DNA of 64,000 nucleotides from Ilumatobacter sp. Lineage in GTDB: Bacteria; Actinomycetota; Acidimicrobiia; Acidimicrobiales; Ilumatobacteraceae. The notes beneath the pieces are model-generated. The model was given only the letters and a program-made list of their open reading frames with translations. It had not been told where the DNA came from and made no database searches. Each line of letters starts with the position of its first letter. The stretch's first letter is position 1. The stretch is from positions 1 to 64,000 of the forward strand of contig REDU01000073.1 of NCBI GenBank assembly GCA_007693335.1. Direction: 5' to 3'. This document shows positions 1 to 10,095 of this stretch, in pieces. Position numbers and translations under genes: made by a program.

Positions 1-21
1 CTACTCACCCGACCCCCACCC

Positions 22-73
22 CGAACTGTCCGCGCCGAACGCCCACATCCGCCTGATCACCACAGACAGTTCG
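22..73. repeat. Dispersed inverted-repeat element, copy A
   Basis: Left arm CGAACTGTCCGCG (22-34) and right arm CACAGACAGTTCG (61-73) pair perfectly over CGAACTGTC/GACAGTTCG; the inner YGYG parts differ by transitions. The same arms occur at 50830-50881, 50894-50945 and 52203-52254. The element lies just beyond the 3' end of cofE. It could be a terminator or a REP-like element. Nothing else is seen in bases 1-79; no gene could be assigned to the left edge. Confidence 0.7.
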
Positions 74-79
74 ATGGGG

Positions 80-811
80 TCAGCGGAAGAGATCGCGGCT
101 GGAGTCGCGGAGCACGGGGGCCATGGTGGCCGTGTCGTCGGCGGTCCAGGCGAAGCCCCGGATCACGCCCACGGGCACGCGGCTCGTGTTGCCCTTGACG
201 AGCTCGGCGGCGCCGGCCAGTTCGTCGACCACGCACACCTCCTGCACCCGGAACTCGTGCCCGTGCGGATCGTGCTGACCGATGTAGCTCACCATCGGAG
301 TGATGCCGGCGATGCCGATCGCGATGTCGGTCTGGCCCTCTCGCCACGGCCGCCCGAACGTGTCGCTGATGATCACGGCCGCATCGATCCCCGCTGCACC
401 GAACCCGTCGCGGAGGCGGCGGGCCGACGCATCGGGGTCCGTGGGGAGTACCACGACCCGGTCATGGGCACCGCTGGATGACTGGTCGACCCCGGCGTTG
501 GCGCACACGAATCCGTGGTGGGTCTCGGTGATCAGCACGGGGCCGATCTGGCGCACGACCCGCTTCGACTCGCGCAGCACGATCTCGACCACCCGGGCGT
601 CCTTCTCCCACTGTTCGGACCACCGACGGGCGAATTCCGACGGCTCGACGTCGGCCAGCTCGATCGCTCGGCCCTCGGCCTTCGACACGATCTTGGAGGT
701 GACCACCACGATGTCGCCGTCGGCCACGTCGCCGTGCTCGATGATGAGCGCAGCGAGGTCGTCCCCGGTCACGATCTCGGGGAGTCCGGCCACGCCGGTG
801 ATCGTCAGCAT
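80..811 (-). CDS. cofE: Coenzyme F420-0:L-glutamate ligase
   Basis: Adds gamma-linked glutamates to F420-0 using GTP. The 243 residues span the whole CofE fold: GDDLAALI at 16-23, SKIVSKAEGR at 39-48, ANAGVDQSS at 104-112 and SDTFGRPWREGQ at 149-160, all typical of the family. It is a stand-alone ligase; mycobacterial FbiB carries an additional C-terminal nitroreductase-like domain that is absent here. It starts 13 bp after the hydrolase stop on the same strand and is probably co-transcribed with it. The partner gene cofD is far away at 42505-43512. Confidence 0.93.
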   Translation of the reverse strand: MLTITGVAGLPEIVTGDDLAALIIEHGDVADGDIVVVTSKIVSKAEGRAIELADVEPSEFARRWSEQWEKDARVVEIVLRESKRVVRQIGPVLITETHHGFVCANAGVDQSSSGAHDRVVVLPTDPDASARRLRDGFGAAGIDAAVIISDTFGRPWREGQTDIAIGIAGITPMVSYIGQHDPHGHEFRVQEVCVVDELAGAAELVKGNTSRVPVGVIRGFAWTADDTATMAPVLRDSSRDLFR

Positions 812-824
812 CCGGAGGGCCGCG

Positions 825-1610
825 TCACTCCGGCAACGAGCCGAGGAACTCGACGATGGCTGCGGTGACCGGCTCGGGATGGGTCAGGTTGGCGGCGTGA
901 GCGCCCGGCACCGCGACCACCGGACCAGCACCGGACAGGCCGGCCGCGAGCTGTTCGGCGCGCTCCATCGAGATGGCGGTGTCGGAGGTGCCGTGCACGA
1001 CCAGTGCCGGGCAGGTGATCTCACCGAGACGATCGGTGATGTCGTCGCGCTCGATCAGACAGGCACCCGCGTGCACCAGGGGCTCGGTGGTGCGCTCTTT
1101 CCAGATGGCGATCCAGCGGGCGTTCTCCTCCGGCTCGGCGATGATGATGTTGGCGACGATGTCGACCAGTTCGTCGATCGGACCGACCGTGGTCCAGGTC
1201 TCGAGCATCTGGCGGTACCCGGCCAGCGTGTCGGGATCGTCCACCCCCGCCTGGGTGTCGAGCAACACCAGCGCCCGCACCCGCTCAGGTGCGAGCAGCG
1301 CCGCCCGCAGCGACAGGAAGCCGCCCTGGCTCATGCCGGCGAGAACGGCGCGCTCGACGCCGAGGTGGTCGAGCAGGCCGAGCACATCGGCGGCCGAGTC
1401 CCAGTAGGTGAACGGCTCACCGTCGTACTCCGTGTCGCCGAACGCCCGCTCGTCCCAGGTGATCACGCGGTGGGTGTCACGGACGGCCGCGACCTGGGCG
1501 TCGAACATCGTGTGATCCATCAAGAAGCCGTGGGAGAACACCACGGGCGGACCGTCGCCGCCGGTGTCGGTGTAGTGGAGGCGCTGTCCGTTCACGTCTG
1601 CATACGGCAT
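825..1610 (-). CDS. Alpha/beta-fold hydrolase
   Basis: A 261-residue single-domain hydrolase. It has an oxyanion-region HGF near residue 27, nucleophile elbow GMSQGG at 92-97 (Ser94), an acid in HGTSD near 207 and a C-terminal His in PGAHAAN. The start MPYADVNGQR is chosen because TACGGT (1617-1622) lies 6 nt upstream, a leaderless promoter pattern; an ATG at 1634 would add eight residues. Substrate unknown. The relatives are 3-oxoadipate enol-lactonase and haloperoxidase-like enzymes. It diverges from menB with 30 bp between starts, so a MenH-like role is possible, but nothing specific shows it. Confidence 0.85.
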   Translation of the reverse strand: MPYADVNGQRLHYTDTGGDGPPVVFSHGFLMDHTMFDAQVAAVRDTHRVITWDERAFGDTEYDGEPFTYWDSAADVLGLLDHLGVERAVLAGMSQGGFLSLRAALLAPERVRALVLLDTQAGVDDPDTLAGYRQMLETWTTVGPIDELVDIVANIIIAEPEENARWIAIWKERTTEPLVHAGACLIERDDITDRLGEITCPALVVHGTSDTAISMERAEQLAAGLSGAGPVVAVPGAHAANLTHPEPVTAAIVEFLGSLPE

Positions 1611-1616
1611 CTGCCC

Positions 1617-1622
1617 ACCGTA
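1617..1622 (-). promoter_or_regulatory. -10 box TACGGT, leaderless promoter of the hydrolase
   Basis: TANNNT motif ending 6 nt before the ATG at 1610. This spacing recurs throughout the window and selects the MPYADV start. Confidence 0.5.
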
Positions 1623-1640
1623 CCGCGCCAACATGGACCC

Positions 1641-2558
1641 ATGAGCGACGCCAACTCCCAGGTTTCCGAGATCTTCGACCCGTCCGCCTGGCGCCAGATC
1701 GACGGCTTCGACTTCACCGACATCACCTTTCACCGCGCCGTCGACACCGGCACGGTGCGCATCGCGTTCGACCGACCCGAGATCCGCAACGCGTTCCGTC
1801 CACACACCGTCGACGAGCTGTACCGGGCCCTCGACCACGCTCGGATGTCGATCGACATCGGCACCGTGCTCCTGACCGGCAACGGTCCCTCGTCGCGCGA
1901 CGGCGGATGGGCCTTCTGTTCCGGCGGCGACCAGCGCATCCGTGGCCGCGAGGGCTACAAGTACGCCGGCGGCGAGACCGCCGACAGCATCGACCCGGGC
2001 CGGGCCGGCCGGCTCCACATCCTCGAGGTGCAGCGACTCATCCGCTTCATGCCGAAGGTCGTGATCTGCGTGGTTCCCGGATGGGCGGCCGGCGGCGGGC
2101 ACAGTCTCCACGTGGTGTCCGACCTCACACTCGCCAGCCGTGAGCACGCTCGTTTCAAGCAGACCGATGCCGACGTGGCCAGCTTCGACGGTGGGTTCGG
2201 TTCGGCCTACCTCGCCCGGCAGGTCGGTCAGAAGTTCGCACGAGAGATCTTCTTCCTCGGTCGGGAGTACACCGCGGACGACGCCCACCGCATGGGGATG
2301 GTCAACGCCGTGGTCGACCATGCCGACCTCGAAGCCACCGCACTGCAGTGGTCGCGGCAGATCAACGGCAAGAGCCCCACGGCGCAGCGGATGCTGAAGT
2401 ACTCGTTCAACCTGATCGACGACGGCCTGGTGGGCCAGCAGGTGTTCGCCGGCGAGGCCACCCGTCTCGCCTACATGACCGACGAGGCGACCGAGGGTCG
2501 CGACTCGTTCCTCGAGAAGCGTCCGCCCGACTGGTCGCCGTTCCCGTACTACTACTGA
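1641..2558 (+). CDS. menB: 1,4-dihydroxy-2-naphthoyl-CoA synthase
   Basis: Crotonase-family enzyme that closes the second ring of menaquinone from o-succinylbenzoyl-CoA. At 305 residues it has the MenB signature CSGGDQRIRG (93-102) and the C-terminal tail FLEKRPPDWSPFPYYY, both diagnostic against other enoyl-CoA hydratases. It begins at ATG 1641, 30 bp from the divergent hydrolase, and is followed after 25 bp by the rRNA methylase gene on the same strand. No other men gene is in the window. Confidence 0.95.
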   Translation: MSDANSQVSEIFDPSAWRQIDGFDFTDITFHRAVDTGTVRIAFDRPEIRNAFRPHTVDELYRALDHARMSIDIGTVLLTGNGPSSRDGGWAFCSGGDQRIRGREGYKYAGGETADSIDPGRAGRLHILEVQRLIRFMPKVVICVVPGWAAGGGHSLHVVSDLTLASREHARFKQTDADVASFDGGFGSAYLARQVGQKFAREIFFLGREYTADDAHRMGMVNAVVDHADLEATALQWSRQINGKSPTAQRMLKYSFNLIDDGLVGQQVFAGEATRLAYMTDEATEGRDSFLEKRPPDWSPFPYYY

Positions 2559-2583
2559 GCGATCCTGTGACCGCTTCCACCCC

Positions 2584-2643
2584 ATGGCCAGCGTCGACAT
2601 GGCCAGCGTCGACATGGCCAGCGTCGACATGTTGACCGTCGAC
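2584..2643 (+). repeat. 15-bp tandem repeat duplicating a start codon
   Basis: Three identical units of ATGGCCAGCGTCGAC plus ATGTTGACCGTCGAC. Every unit starts with an in-frame ATG, so copy changes would alter only the N-terminal length (MASVD units). Confidence 0.9.
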
Positions 2644-3411
2644 GATCCGGCCGATCCCCGGCTCGACCTCTTCCGTCGGAACGATCGCGGCCTCGCGGGC
2701 CGGGCCGACCGGCGCGACGATGCCGGCGCCGGACACTTCCTGGCCGAGGGCGATCTCGTGGTCGAGCGGGCCCTCGATGCCGGCTGCACGGCGGTCGCCG
2801 CACTGGTCGACCCCGACCGGGTGCCCGATGTGGCACACCGGCTCGACGCCGTCGTCTACACCGCAGGACCTGAGGTGCGACGAGCCGTCACCGGGCTCGG
2901 CATGCTGCACCCGGTCGTCGCCGTCTTCGAGCGACCCGCCCGCCGTTCGGCGGCCGACCTCGTGGCCGGATGCGATCGACTCGTGGTGCTCGAGGGGGTC
3001 GACAACCCAGCCAACGTCGGGGCGATCGTACGCAATGCCGCTGCGCTGGGCTGGGACGGCCTGCTGCTCGACCACACCAGCTCCGATCCGCTCGCGCGCC
3101 GAGCACTACGCGTCGCGATGGGCACGGCGTTCACGCTCCCCCACGCCCGCACGAGTGATCTCGCCGGCGCGCTCACCGACGCGTCCGACATGGACCTGAT
3201 CGCGCTGACCCCCGCCGCGGATGCGACCGACCTCGCCGAACTCCGCATCGCCGAGCGGCGCGCGCTGCTGATCGGATCCGAACGCGCCGGTCTCTCGGCC
3301 GAGCTCCTGACGATCGCCACCCACTGCGCCCGCATCCCCATGGCGGGCGGCGTCGACTCCCTGAACGCCGCTGCCGCCTCGGCCATTGCGTGCTACGCGC
3401 TTCGCCGATAG
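2584..3411 (+). CDS. SpoU/TrmH-family RNA 2'-O-methyltransferase
   Basis: SAM-dependent RNA ribose methylase with a C-terminal knotted domain. Motif 1 is NPANVGAIVRNAAALG, motif 2 LIGSERAGLS and motif 3 IPMAGGVDSLNAAAASA, followed by the closing helix. The N-terminal half is the usual substrate-binding region. The start is ambiguous: three exact 15-bp copies of ATGGCCAGCGTCGAC and a fourth variant give in-frame ATGs at 2584, 2599, 2614 and 2629, so the protein is 260-275 residues. Its 3' end nearly abuts purU (11 bp), suggesting a menB-methylase-purU transcript. The target RNA is unknown. Confidence 0.9.
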   Translation: MASVDMASVDMASVDMLTVDDPADPRLDLFRRNDRGLAGRADRRDDAGAGHFLAEGDLVVERALDAGCTAVAALVDPDRVPDVAHRLDAVVYTAGPEVRRAVTGLGMLHPVVAVFERPARRSAADLVAGCDRLVVLEGVDNPANVGAIVRNAAALGWDGLLLDHTSSDPLARRALRVAMGTAFTLPHARTSDLAGALTDASDMDLIALTPAADATDLAELRIAERRALLIGSERAGLSAELLTIATHCARIPMAGGVDSLNAAAASAIACYALRR

Positions 3412-3422
3412 ACACCACACCC

Positions 3423-4280
<858 letters not shown>

Positions 4281-4287
4281 AACCGGT

Positions 4288-4300
4288 CCGACTCAGTCGG
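4288..4300. terminator. Short palindrome between purU and ribH
   Basis: CCGACT-C-AGTCGG, a perfect 6-bp stem between convergent genes; its right half includes the ribH stop codon. Probably a bidirectional terminator, though the stem is short and has no T tract. Confidence 0.4.
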
Positions 4301-4763
4301 CCAGGGCCCGACGGACGACGTCGAACGTCTCGAGCGCGGCCATCGCGGCGTCGGCGCCCTTGTTGCCCGCCTTGCTGCCGGCACGCTCGAGCGCCTGGTC
4401 CATCGTGTCGACGGTGACGATGCCGTTCGTGACCACCACACCGGTGTCGAGCGCGACCCGAGCGAGCCCGGCCGCGCTGTGGTTCGCCACCACCTCGAAG
4501 TGATAGGTGGCCCCGCGCATCACCGCGCCGAGGCCGACGACCGCGTCGTAGCGGCCGCTCTCGGCCAGGGCCTTGGCGACCATCGGGATCTCCCACGCAC
4601 CCGGCACCCACACGGTGTCGACGGCGTCATCGGCCACGCCATGACGCACCAGCACGTCACGGGCCCCGTGTTCGAGACGGCCGACGATGAGGTCGTTGAA
4701 GCGGCTGCACACCAGTGCGACACGCAGGTCGGTGCCGTCGAGATGGCCGTGGAAGGTGGTCAT
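4293..4763 (-). CDS. ribH: 6,7-dimethyl-8-ribityllumazine synthase
   Basis: Condenses 5-amino-6-ribitylaminouracil with dihydroxybutanone phosphate, the penultimate riboflavin step. At 156 residues it is standard length, with the substrate-binding blocks SRFND near 20, PGAWEIP near 54, the [14 protein letters not shown] segment and the GIVTVDT loop. It is the last gene of the ribD-ribE-ribBA-ribH operon; its ATG overlaps the ribBA stop by 4 bp (ATGA). Confidence 0.96.
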   Translation of the reverse strand: MTTFHGHLDGTDLRVALVCSRFNDLIVGRLEHGARDVLVRHGVADDAVDTVWVPGAWEIPMVAKALAESGRYDAVVGLGAVMRGATYHFEVVANHSAAGLARVALDTGVVVTNGIVTVDTMDQALERAGSKAGNKGADAAMAALETFDVVRRALAD

Positions 4764-6127
4764 GAGTTCTCCAGGATGTCGGTGATGCCGGCGTCGACAG
4801 CGGTGTCGACAGCGGTGTCGGCAACGGTGTCGAGGTCGGGGACAGAGTCGGGAAGGGTGTCCATGGGCGCCGGATCCGGCGGCAGATGGTGTCCCATCCG
4901 ATCGCGCTTGGTCTCGAGGTACTGCTTCGCCTCGGGGTGCACGGGCACGTGCAACGGCACCCGTTCGGTGATGGAGAGGCCGAACCCGTCGAGGCCGCCG
5001 TACTTGGCGGGGTTGTTCGTCAGCAGCCGGATGGTCGACAGACCCAGGTCGGCCAGGATCTGGGCGCCGACGCCGTACTCACGGCTGTCGACGGGGAGTC
5101 CGAGCCGGAGATTGGCGTCGAGCGTGTCGGCGCCCTCGTCCTGCAGCGCGTACGCGCGGAGTTTGTGGGTGATGCCGATGCCGCGCCCCTCGTGCCCGCG
5201 GAGGTACACGATCACGCCGTGGCCGTCGTCCTGGATGCGGCGCATGGCCTCGTGGAGCTGGGCGCCGCAATCGCACTTCACGCTCGAGAACACATCGCCG
5301 GTCAGGCACTCGCTGTGGACCCGCACGAGCACGTCGTCCCGACCGGCCACATCACCTTTCACGAACGCGAGGTGCGTGTCGCCCCCGTCCACGTGGCTCT
5401 GGAACGCATAGCACTGGAACTCGCCGAACTCGGTCGGCACCCGGGCCACGGCGGTACGGGTGATCAGCTTCTCGGTGCGCCGGCGATAGCGGATCAGGTC
5501 GGCGATCGAGATCAGCAGCAGCCCGTGCTGATCGGCGAAGTCCCGCAGATCGGGCACCCGCGCCATCGTCCCGTCGTCGCGCACCACCTCGCACAGCACC
5601 CCGGCCGGGTTCCGGCCCGCCAGTCGCGCCAGGTCGACGGCCGCCTCGGTGTGCCCGGCCCGCTTGAGCACACCTCCGGCGCGGGCCCGGAGCGGGAAGA
5701 TGTGACCCGGACGGTTGAACTCGGTGGCACCCACCGTGGGATCGGCCAGCGCCAGCAATGTGGCCGTGCGATCGGCCGCGGAGATCCCGGTGGACGTGCC
5801 CTCGCGAAGGTCGACGCTCACCGTGAACGCCGTGCCCTGGGCCTCGGTGTTGCCACCCGGCGGCACCATGAGCGGCAACCGGAGGTCGTCGCAGCGCTCG
5901 TCGGTGAGACCCACGCAGATCACGCCCGAGGTGTGTCGCACGAAGAACGCGATGCGGTCCTCGGTGGCGGCATCGGCGGCCATGATCAGATCGCCCTCGT
6001 TCTCGCGGTCCTCGTCGTCGGCCACGACGACGATCTCACCGCGGCCGATCGCGGCGATGGCGTCGTCGATGCGGTCGAACGCGGCTTCGGCCGTCGATCC
6101 GTCGGGGGTGTGGGATGTTCCGTTCAC
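4760..6127 (-). CDS. ribBA: Bifunctional DHBP synthase / GTP cyclohydrolase II
   Basis: Fusion of RibB (about 20-215; ribulose 5-phosphate to dihydroxybutanone phosphate, acidic loop [11 protein letters not shown]) and RibA (about 220-420; GTP ring opening). RibA shows the zinc cysteines in [16 protein letters not shown], the RGHEGRGIG loop and a C-terminal LLTNNPAK. The GTG start overlaps the ribE stop by 4 bp. The final 40 or so residues form a low-complexity acidic tail with DTV/DTA units, encoded by a 12-bp tandem repeat at 4793-4840, which is not part of either enzyme fold. Confidence 0.96.
   Translation of the reverse strand: MNGTSHTPDGSTAEAAFDRIDDAIAAIGRGEIVVVADDEDRENEGDLIMAADAATEDRIAFFVRHTSGVICVGLTDERCDDLRLPLMVPPGGNTEAQGTAFTVSVDLREGTSTGISAADRTATLLALADPTVGATEFNRPGHIFPLRARAGGVLKRAGHTEAAVDLARLAGRNPAGVLCEVVRDDGTMARVPDLRDFADQHGLLLISIADLIRYRRRTEKLITRTAVARVPTEFGEFQCYAFQSHVDGGDTHLAFVKGDVAGRDDVLVRVHSECLTGDVFSSVKCDCGAQLHEAMRRIQDDGHGVIVYLRGHEGRGIGITHKLRAYALQDEGADTLDANLRLGLPVDSREYGVGAQILADLGLSTIRLLTNNPAKYGGLDGFGLSITERVPLHVPVHPEAKQYLETKRDRMGHHLPPDPAPMDTLPDSVPDLDTVADTAVDTAVDAGITDILENS
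4793..4840 (-). repeat. 12-bp tandem repeat in the ribBA 3' end
   Basis: Four units: GTCGACAGCGGT twice, GTCGGCAACGGT and GTCGAGGTCGGG (plus-strand sense). In frame, encoding the D-T-A-V-like tail of RibBA. Confidence 0.75.
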
Positions 6128-6717
6128 TCGGGGTCCTCTCGGGTGGTGGCGCCGGTGAACGGCGCGAGCATGCGTTCGACGTACTTCGCGATCACGTCGA
6201 CCTCGAGGTTGACGAGGTCTCCCGGTCGCTTCGACCCGAGCGTGGTGACGGCAGCGGTGTGGGGGATGATGGCCACGGTGAACCCGTCGTCGAGCGGCTC
6301 GACCACGGTGAGGCTCACACCGTCGACGGTGACCGACCCCTTCTCGACGAGGTAGCGGTTCAGCGCTGCCGGTACCTTCACCCGCAGATCGGGCACGGGA
6401 TCGACCACCTCACCCACCGCATCGACGTGTCCCTGCACGAGATGGCCGCCGAGACGTTGATCGGCTCGCACCGCCCGCTCGAGGTTGACCGGGTCGCCGA
6501 TCGCGGTACGGGCGAGGCTGGTGCGCCCGATGGTCTCGTCGGACACATCCGCCTCCCACCAGTCGGTGCCATGGGCCACCACCGTGAGGCAGCAGCCGTT
6601 CACCGCGATCGAGTCGCCGAGCGCGACGTCGGCGAGCACCTCGGTGGCTGCGATGCGCAGCCGATGGTCGCCGAACGACTCGATACGACCAAGCTCTTCC
6701 ACGATGCCGGTGAACAC
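6124..6717 (-). CDS. ribE: Riboflavin synthase alpha chain
   Basis: Dismutates two lumazines to riboflavin. The 197 residues comprise two repeated lumazine-binding barrels: [10 protein letters not shown] at 1 with [13 protein letters not shown] near 34-46, and the second half with [11 protein letters not shown] near 100 and [13 protein letters not shown]. The start is GTG 6717, one base after the ribD stop on the transcript; the 3' end overlaps ribBA by 4 bp (GTGA), so translation is likely coupled. Confidence 0.96.
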   Translation of the reverse strand: MFTGIVEELGRIESFGDHRLRIAATEVLADVALGDSIAVNGCCLTVVAHGTDWWEADVSDETIGRTSLARTAIGDPVNLERAVRADQRLGGHLVQGHVDAVGEVVDPVPDLRVKVPAALNRYLVEKGSVTVDGVSLTVVEPLDDGFTVAIIPHTAAVTTLGSKRPGDLVNLEVDVIAKYVERMLAPFTGATTREDPE

Positions 6718-6718
6718 C

Positions 6719-7771
6719 TCAGCGCTCCCCGCCGGTCGAGTGGACGGACACGCTGTCGGACACGGCAGTGCTGGGCATGGGGTCGCTCCTGGTGTGGGGG
6801 ACGAGATCGAGACGGAGGTCGTCGCCGACGCGGCGGACGTCGGCGAAGCGGCCCCGCCAGGCGTCGGCGAGCGACGGTGTGGTGGGACCTGCGAGCACGG
6901 GCACCATGTCGCTGCCGCCGAGCAGCGCCGGGGCCACGTAGAACACGTACCGGTCGATCAGATCGAGATCGTGGAACGAACGCAGCAACCGCGAGCCGCC
7001 TTCGACCATCACCTGCACCACTCCACGTCGACCGAGCTCGTCCAACAGGGCGTCGAGGGTGTCGTGCCACTCGATGCAGGGCCGCATCCGTGCATCGTCG
7101 GGTGCGTGGCCCACCACCACCCGCAGCGGGTCGCGACCTTCGACGTGACGCACCGTGAGCGACGGATCGTCGGCGCGGACCGTGCCGGCGCCCACCACGA
7201 TGGCGTCGCTCTCGGCCCGGAGGCGGTGAGCGTCGGTGCGTGCTGCCTCGCCCGTGATCCACTGCGACGATCCATCTGGTGCGGCGATGGCGCCGTCGAG
7301 TGTGACGGCCGTCTTCGCGACCACGAACGGTCGGCCGGTGCGGCGGTGGTGCAGGTATGGCTCGAGTTGTTCGGCAACGGCCTCGGCCGACACCCCTTCG
7401 CTCACCTCGATGCCGGCGCCACGCAGCGCACGCATCCCCGAGCCGGCCACCTTCGGGTCGGGATCGACCACTCCGACCACCACACGGGCCACCCCGGCGA
7501 CGATCACGGCGTCGACGCACGGCGGTGTGCGGCCGTGGTGCGAGCACGGTTCGAGCGTCACCACGAGCGTGCCATCGCGGGCCAGATCGCCGGCCTCGTT
7601 CAGCGCCGCCACCTCGGCGTGCTGGCCGCCGGGTGGCTGGGTCGCACCTGTACCCACGAGCCGGCCGGCCTCATCGAGCACGACGGCACCCACCCAGGGG
7701 TTCGGCGAGGTGCGCGTGCGGACGGTGGCTGCCCGTCGCATCGCCTCGTGCATCGCTGTCGTGTCGTCCAT
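6719..7771 (-). CDS. ribD: Bifunctional pyrimidine deaminase / reductase
   Basis: Carries out deamination and then reduction of the riboflavin pyrimidine intermediate. The N-terminal cytidine-deaminase-type zinc site is HAE at 51-53 with PC-x8-C at 75-85. The C-terminal reductase domain (about 150-320) includes KTAVTLDGAIA and the E-G-G-S segment. At 350 residues it is normal. It is the first gene of the operon, 77 bp downstream of the FMN riboswitch. The last ~20 residues are Ser/Thr-rich and poorly conserved. Confidence 0.95.
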   Translation of the reverse strand: MDDTTAMHEAMRRAATVRTRTSPNPWVGAVVLDEAGRLVGTGATQPPGGQHAEVAALNEAGDLARDGTLVVTLEPCSHHGRTPPCVDAVIVAGVARVVVGVVDPDPKVAGSGMRALRGAGIEVSEGVSAEAVAEQLEPYLHHRRTGRPFVVAKTAVTLDGAIAAPDGSSQWITGEAARTDAHRLRAESDAIVVGAGTVRADDPSLTVRHVEGRDPLRVVVGHAPDDARMRPCIEWHDTLDALLDELGRRGVVQVMVEGGSRLLRSFHDLDLIDRYVFYVAPALLGGSDMVPVLAGPTTPSLADAWRGRFADVRRVGDDLRLDLVPHTRSDPMPSTAVSDSVSVHSTGGER

Positions 7772-7835
7772 GTGGTGTCCGCTCCGTTGGGGAACATGGC
7801 GACACAGCGTCGCGACGGCGCGCCCTGGCAGGCGC

Positions 7836-7850
7836 GTCCGGCGGACGCTC
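7836..7850 (-). terminator. Candidate expression-platform hairpin of the FMN riboswitch
   Basis: On the transcript GCGTCC-GCC-GGACGC follows the aptamer immediately and precedes ribD. A GC-rich stem here could act as the off-state terminator or occlude the leader. No T tract follows. Confidence 0.4.
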
Positions 7851-7985
7851 CGTCACCCTGCTCCCATCCGGACTGTCACCGTCGGCCCCGGAGTTCCACC
7901 GGATCGGCCCTCCGTCGACTGGACGGAGGGTTCGCGGGCTGTCACCGCCGGTCGGGAATTGCACCCAACCCCGCAGGGGTATCGA
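7849..7985 (-). ncRNA. FMN riboswitch (RFN element)
   Basis: Read on the minus strand, the conserved RFN blocks appear in order: a closing stem, ATTCCCGACCGGCGGTGA, CAGCCCGCGA, a variable stem with CCTCCGTC/GACGGAGG arms, GATCCGGTGGAACTCCGG, GGCCGACGGTGACAGTC and CGGATGGGAGCAGGGTGACG. It lies just upstream of ribD and should shut the operon off when FMN binds. The rest of the gene-free stretch 7772-8074 holds the hairpin at 7836-7850 and the promoter of the NUDIX gene. Confidence 0.95.
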
Positions 7986-8074
7986 TTGTGCCCATCATGT
8001 TACCCGTCGACGGCGCTGAGGGACCCGATCGAGCGATCCGCACCGCACCGCGGTGCGCCGGTATCGTCGCGCGG

Positions 8075-8644
<570 letters not shown>

Positions 8645-8649
<5 letters not shown>

Positions 8650-9265
8650 CGACCGGACGACGATGCACCGTGACCACGTACCCCGTCGGCTCATCCGGTC
8701 GGTCGACGAACGGCTCGCGCTGCCAGCCCGCGTGCCGTTCCGCCGCCACCAACCCGGCCCCGGAGCACCAGCGTTCGAGATCATCCACCGTCGGCCAGCC
8801 GGGAGCGAGCGTGGAACCGACCACCAGCACACCATCGACGCGGACGTGCCGTGCCATCGCCGCGACGATCCCCGCACGGTGCACCGGATCGGCGAAGGGC
8901 AGCACGTTCCCCGCCATCACCACCACGTCGAACTCGCGCCGGAGGTCGACCTCGGCCAGATCGGCCATCACCCATTCGAGATCGGGGGCGCGCCGTCGTG
9001 CCCGCTCGAGCAGGTCCGGATCGAGATCGACGCCCACCACCGCCACCCCGCGCCGGGCGAGCTCGATGGCCACCCGACCCGTGCCGCATCCGGCGTCGAG
9101 CACCGTGTCCGGGGCGAACGACATCACGAAGTCGGCCTCCCCGTGCACATCGTGACCCTCGGCCGCCATCCGATCCCACCGGGTGTCGTATTCGTCGAGG
9201 TCGGTCGTGGCCCGGAACGAGCGCCACGCCGCGGAGAACCGCTCGCGCGGATCGAACCGGGTCAC
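8645..9265 (-). CDS. Class I SAM-dependent methyltransferase
   Basis: 206 residues with motif I VLDAGCGTGRVAIELA followed by the acidic VVGVDLD, and motif IV-like VVVMAGNVLPF. Substrate unknown. GTG 9265 is chosen because it overlaps the permease stop by 4 bp (GTGA), giving coupled translation as the third gene of an ABC exporter operon. That context makes methylation of an exported or toxic small molecule possible, which is inference. Confidence 0.85.
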
Positions 9266-10095
9266 GATGACGCCGGGGTGCGTGCTCGACGGCGACGGGT
9301 GGTGCCGCCGGCCGACGGCTCCCACCGGAACCGGGTGACCGCCACGAACGCTCCGCCCACACCCCAGAGTGCGATGAATCCGAGCTCCGGCCAGTTGAAC
9401 GCCGGTGCCTCCACCAGCGGATTGAACGCGTCCTGGAAGCTCGTCACGAACGGCTTCAGCGGGAAGATGTCGCCGATCAGCGCCAGCCACCGCGGTGGAT
9501 CCTGGATGGCGACGAACACGTTCGAGACGAACGCCAGCGGCAGGATCGTGGCGTTGGCCACGGCCGAGGCCGCGCTCGCCGATGGCACGAGCGCCGCCAC
9601 GGCCATGCCGAGCGCGGCGAACGCGGCCACCCCCACCACGAACGTGACGATCGCTGCGGGGAGCTTGTCGGCCTGCACCTCGAGCCCGTAGGCGACGACC
9701 CCCAGACCGAGCATGATCACGACGCCGACGGCCGCGATCACCACCGACGACCCCACCGCACCCGCCACGTAGACCGAGGTGGGGAGCGGGGTTCCACGCC
9801 AGCGCTTGAGCACACCCTCGTCACGCCGGATCGGCACCATGTTGGCGAGGTTGGTGTAGGTGGCCGACACGGCGGCGAACACCGCCAGAGCACCCGTGTA
9901 GAACTGGCGCATCGGCCACTCACCCCCGTCGGTCATCACGGTGACGTCACCGAACAGCGCATTGAAGATGACGAGCATGATCAACGGCAGTGCGAGCGTG
10001 AAGAAGACACCGACCGGCACCCGCACGAACAACAGCAGCTGGTAGCGGATCTGCGCGACGATCAGACCGGCGGTCGACGGGAACGATCCGCTCAT
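9262..10095 (-). CDS. ABC-2 type transporter permease
   Basis: 277 residues with about six membrane segments typical of DrrB-like exporter permeases: a cytoplasmic N-terminus, a first TM near 24-44 (FTLALPLIMLVIFNALFG) and the last TM near 245-260. It forms an exporter with the ATPase encoded immediately upstream (4-bp overlap, ATGA). Substrate unknown; family members export antibiotics or lipids. Confidence 0.88.
   Translation of the reverse strand: MSGSFPSTAGLIVAQIRYQLLLFVRVPVGVFFTLALPLIMLVIFNALFGDVTVMTDGGEWPMRQFYTGALAVFAAVSATYTNLANMVPIRRDEGVLKRWRGTPLPTSVYVAGAVGSSVVIAAVGVVIMLGLGVVAYGLEVQADKLPAAIVTFVVGVAAFAALGMAVAALVPSASAASAVANATILPLAFVSNVFVAIQDPPRWLALIGDIFPLKPFVTSFQDAFNPLVEAPAFNWPELGFIALWGVGGAFVAVTRFRWEPSAGGTTRRRRARTPASS

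Noticed and set aside
1611-2789. Long 5' extension of the alpha/beta hydrolase frame across menB
   Set aside because: It would run antisense through menB. The leaderless -10 box and the family N-terminus place the start at 1610.
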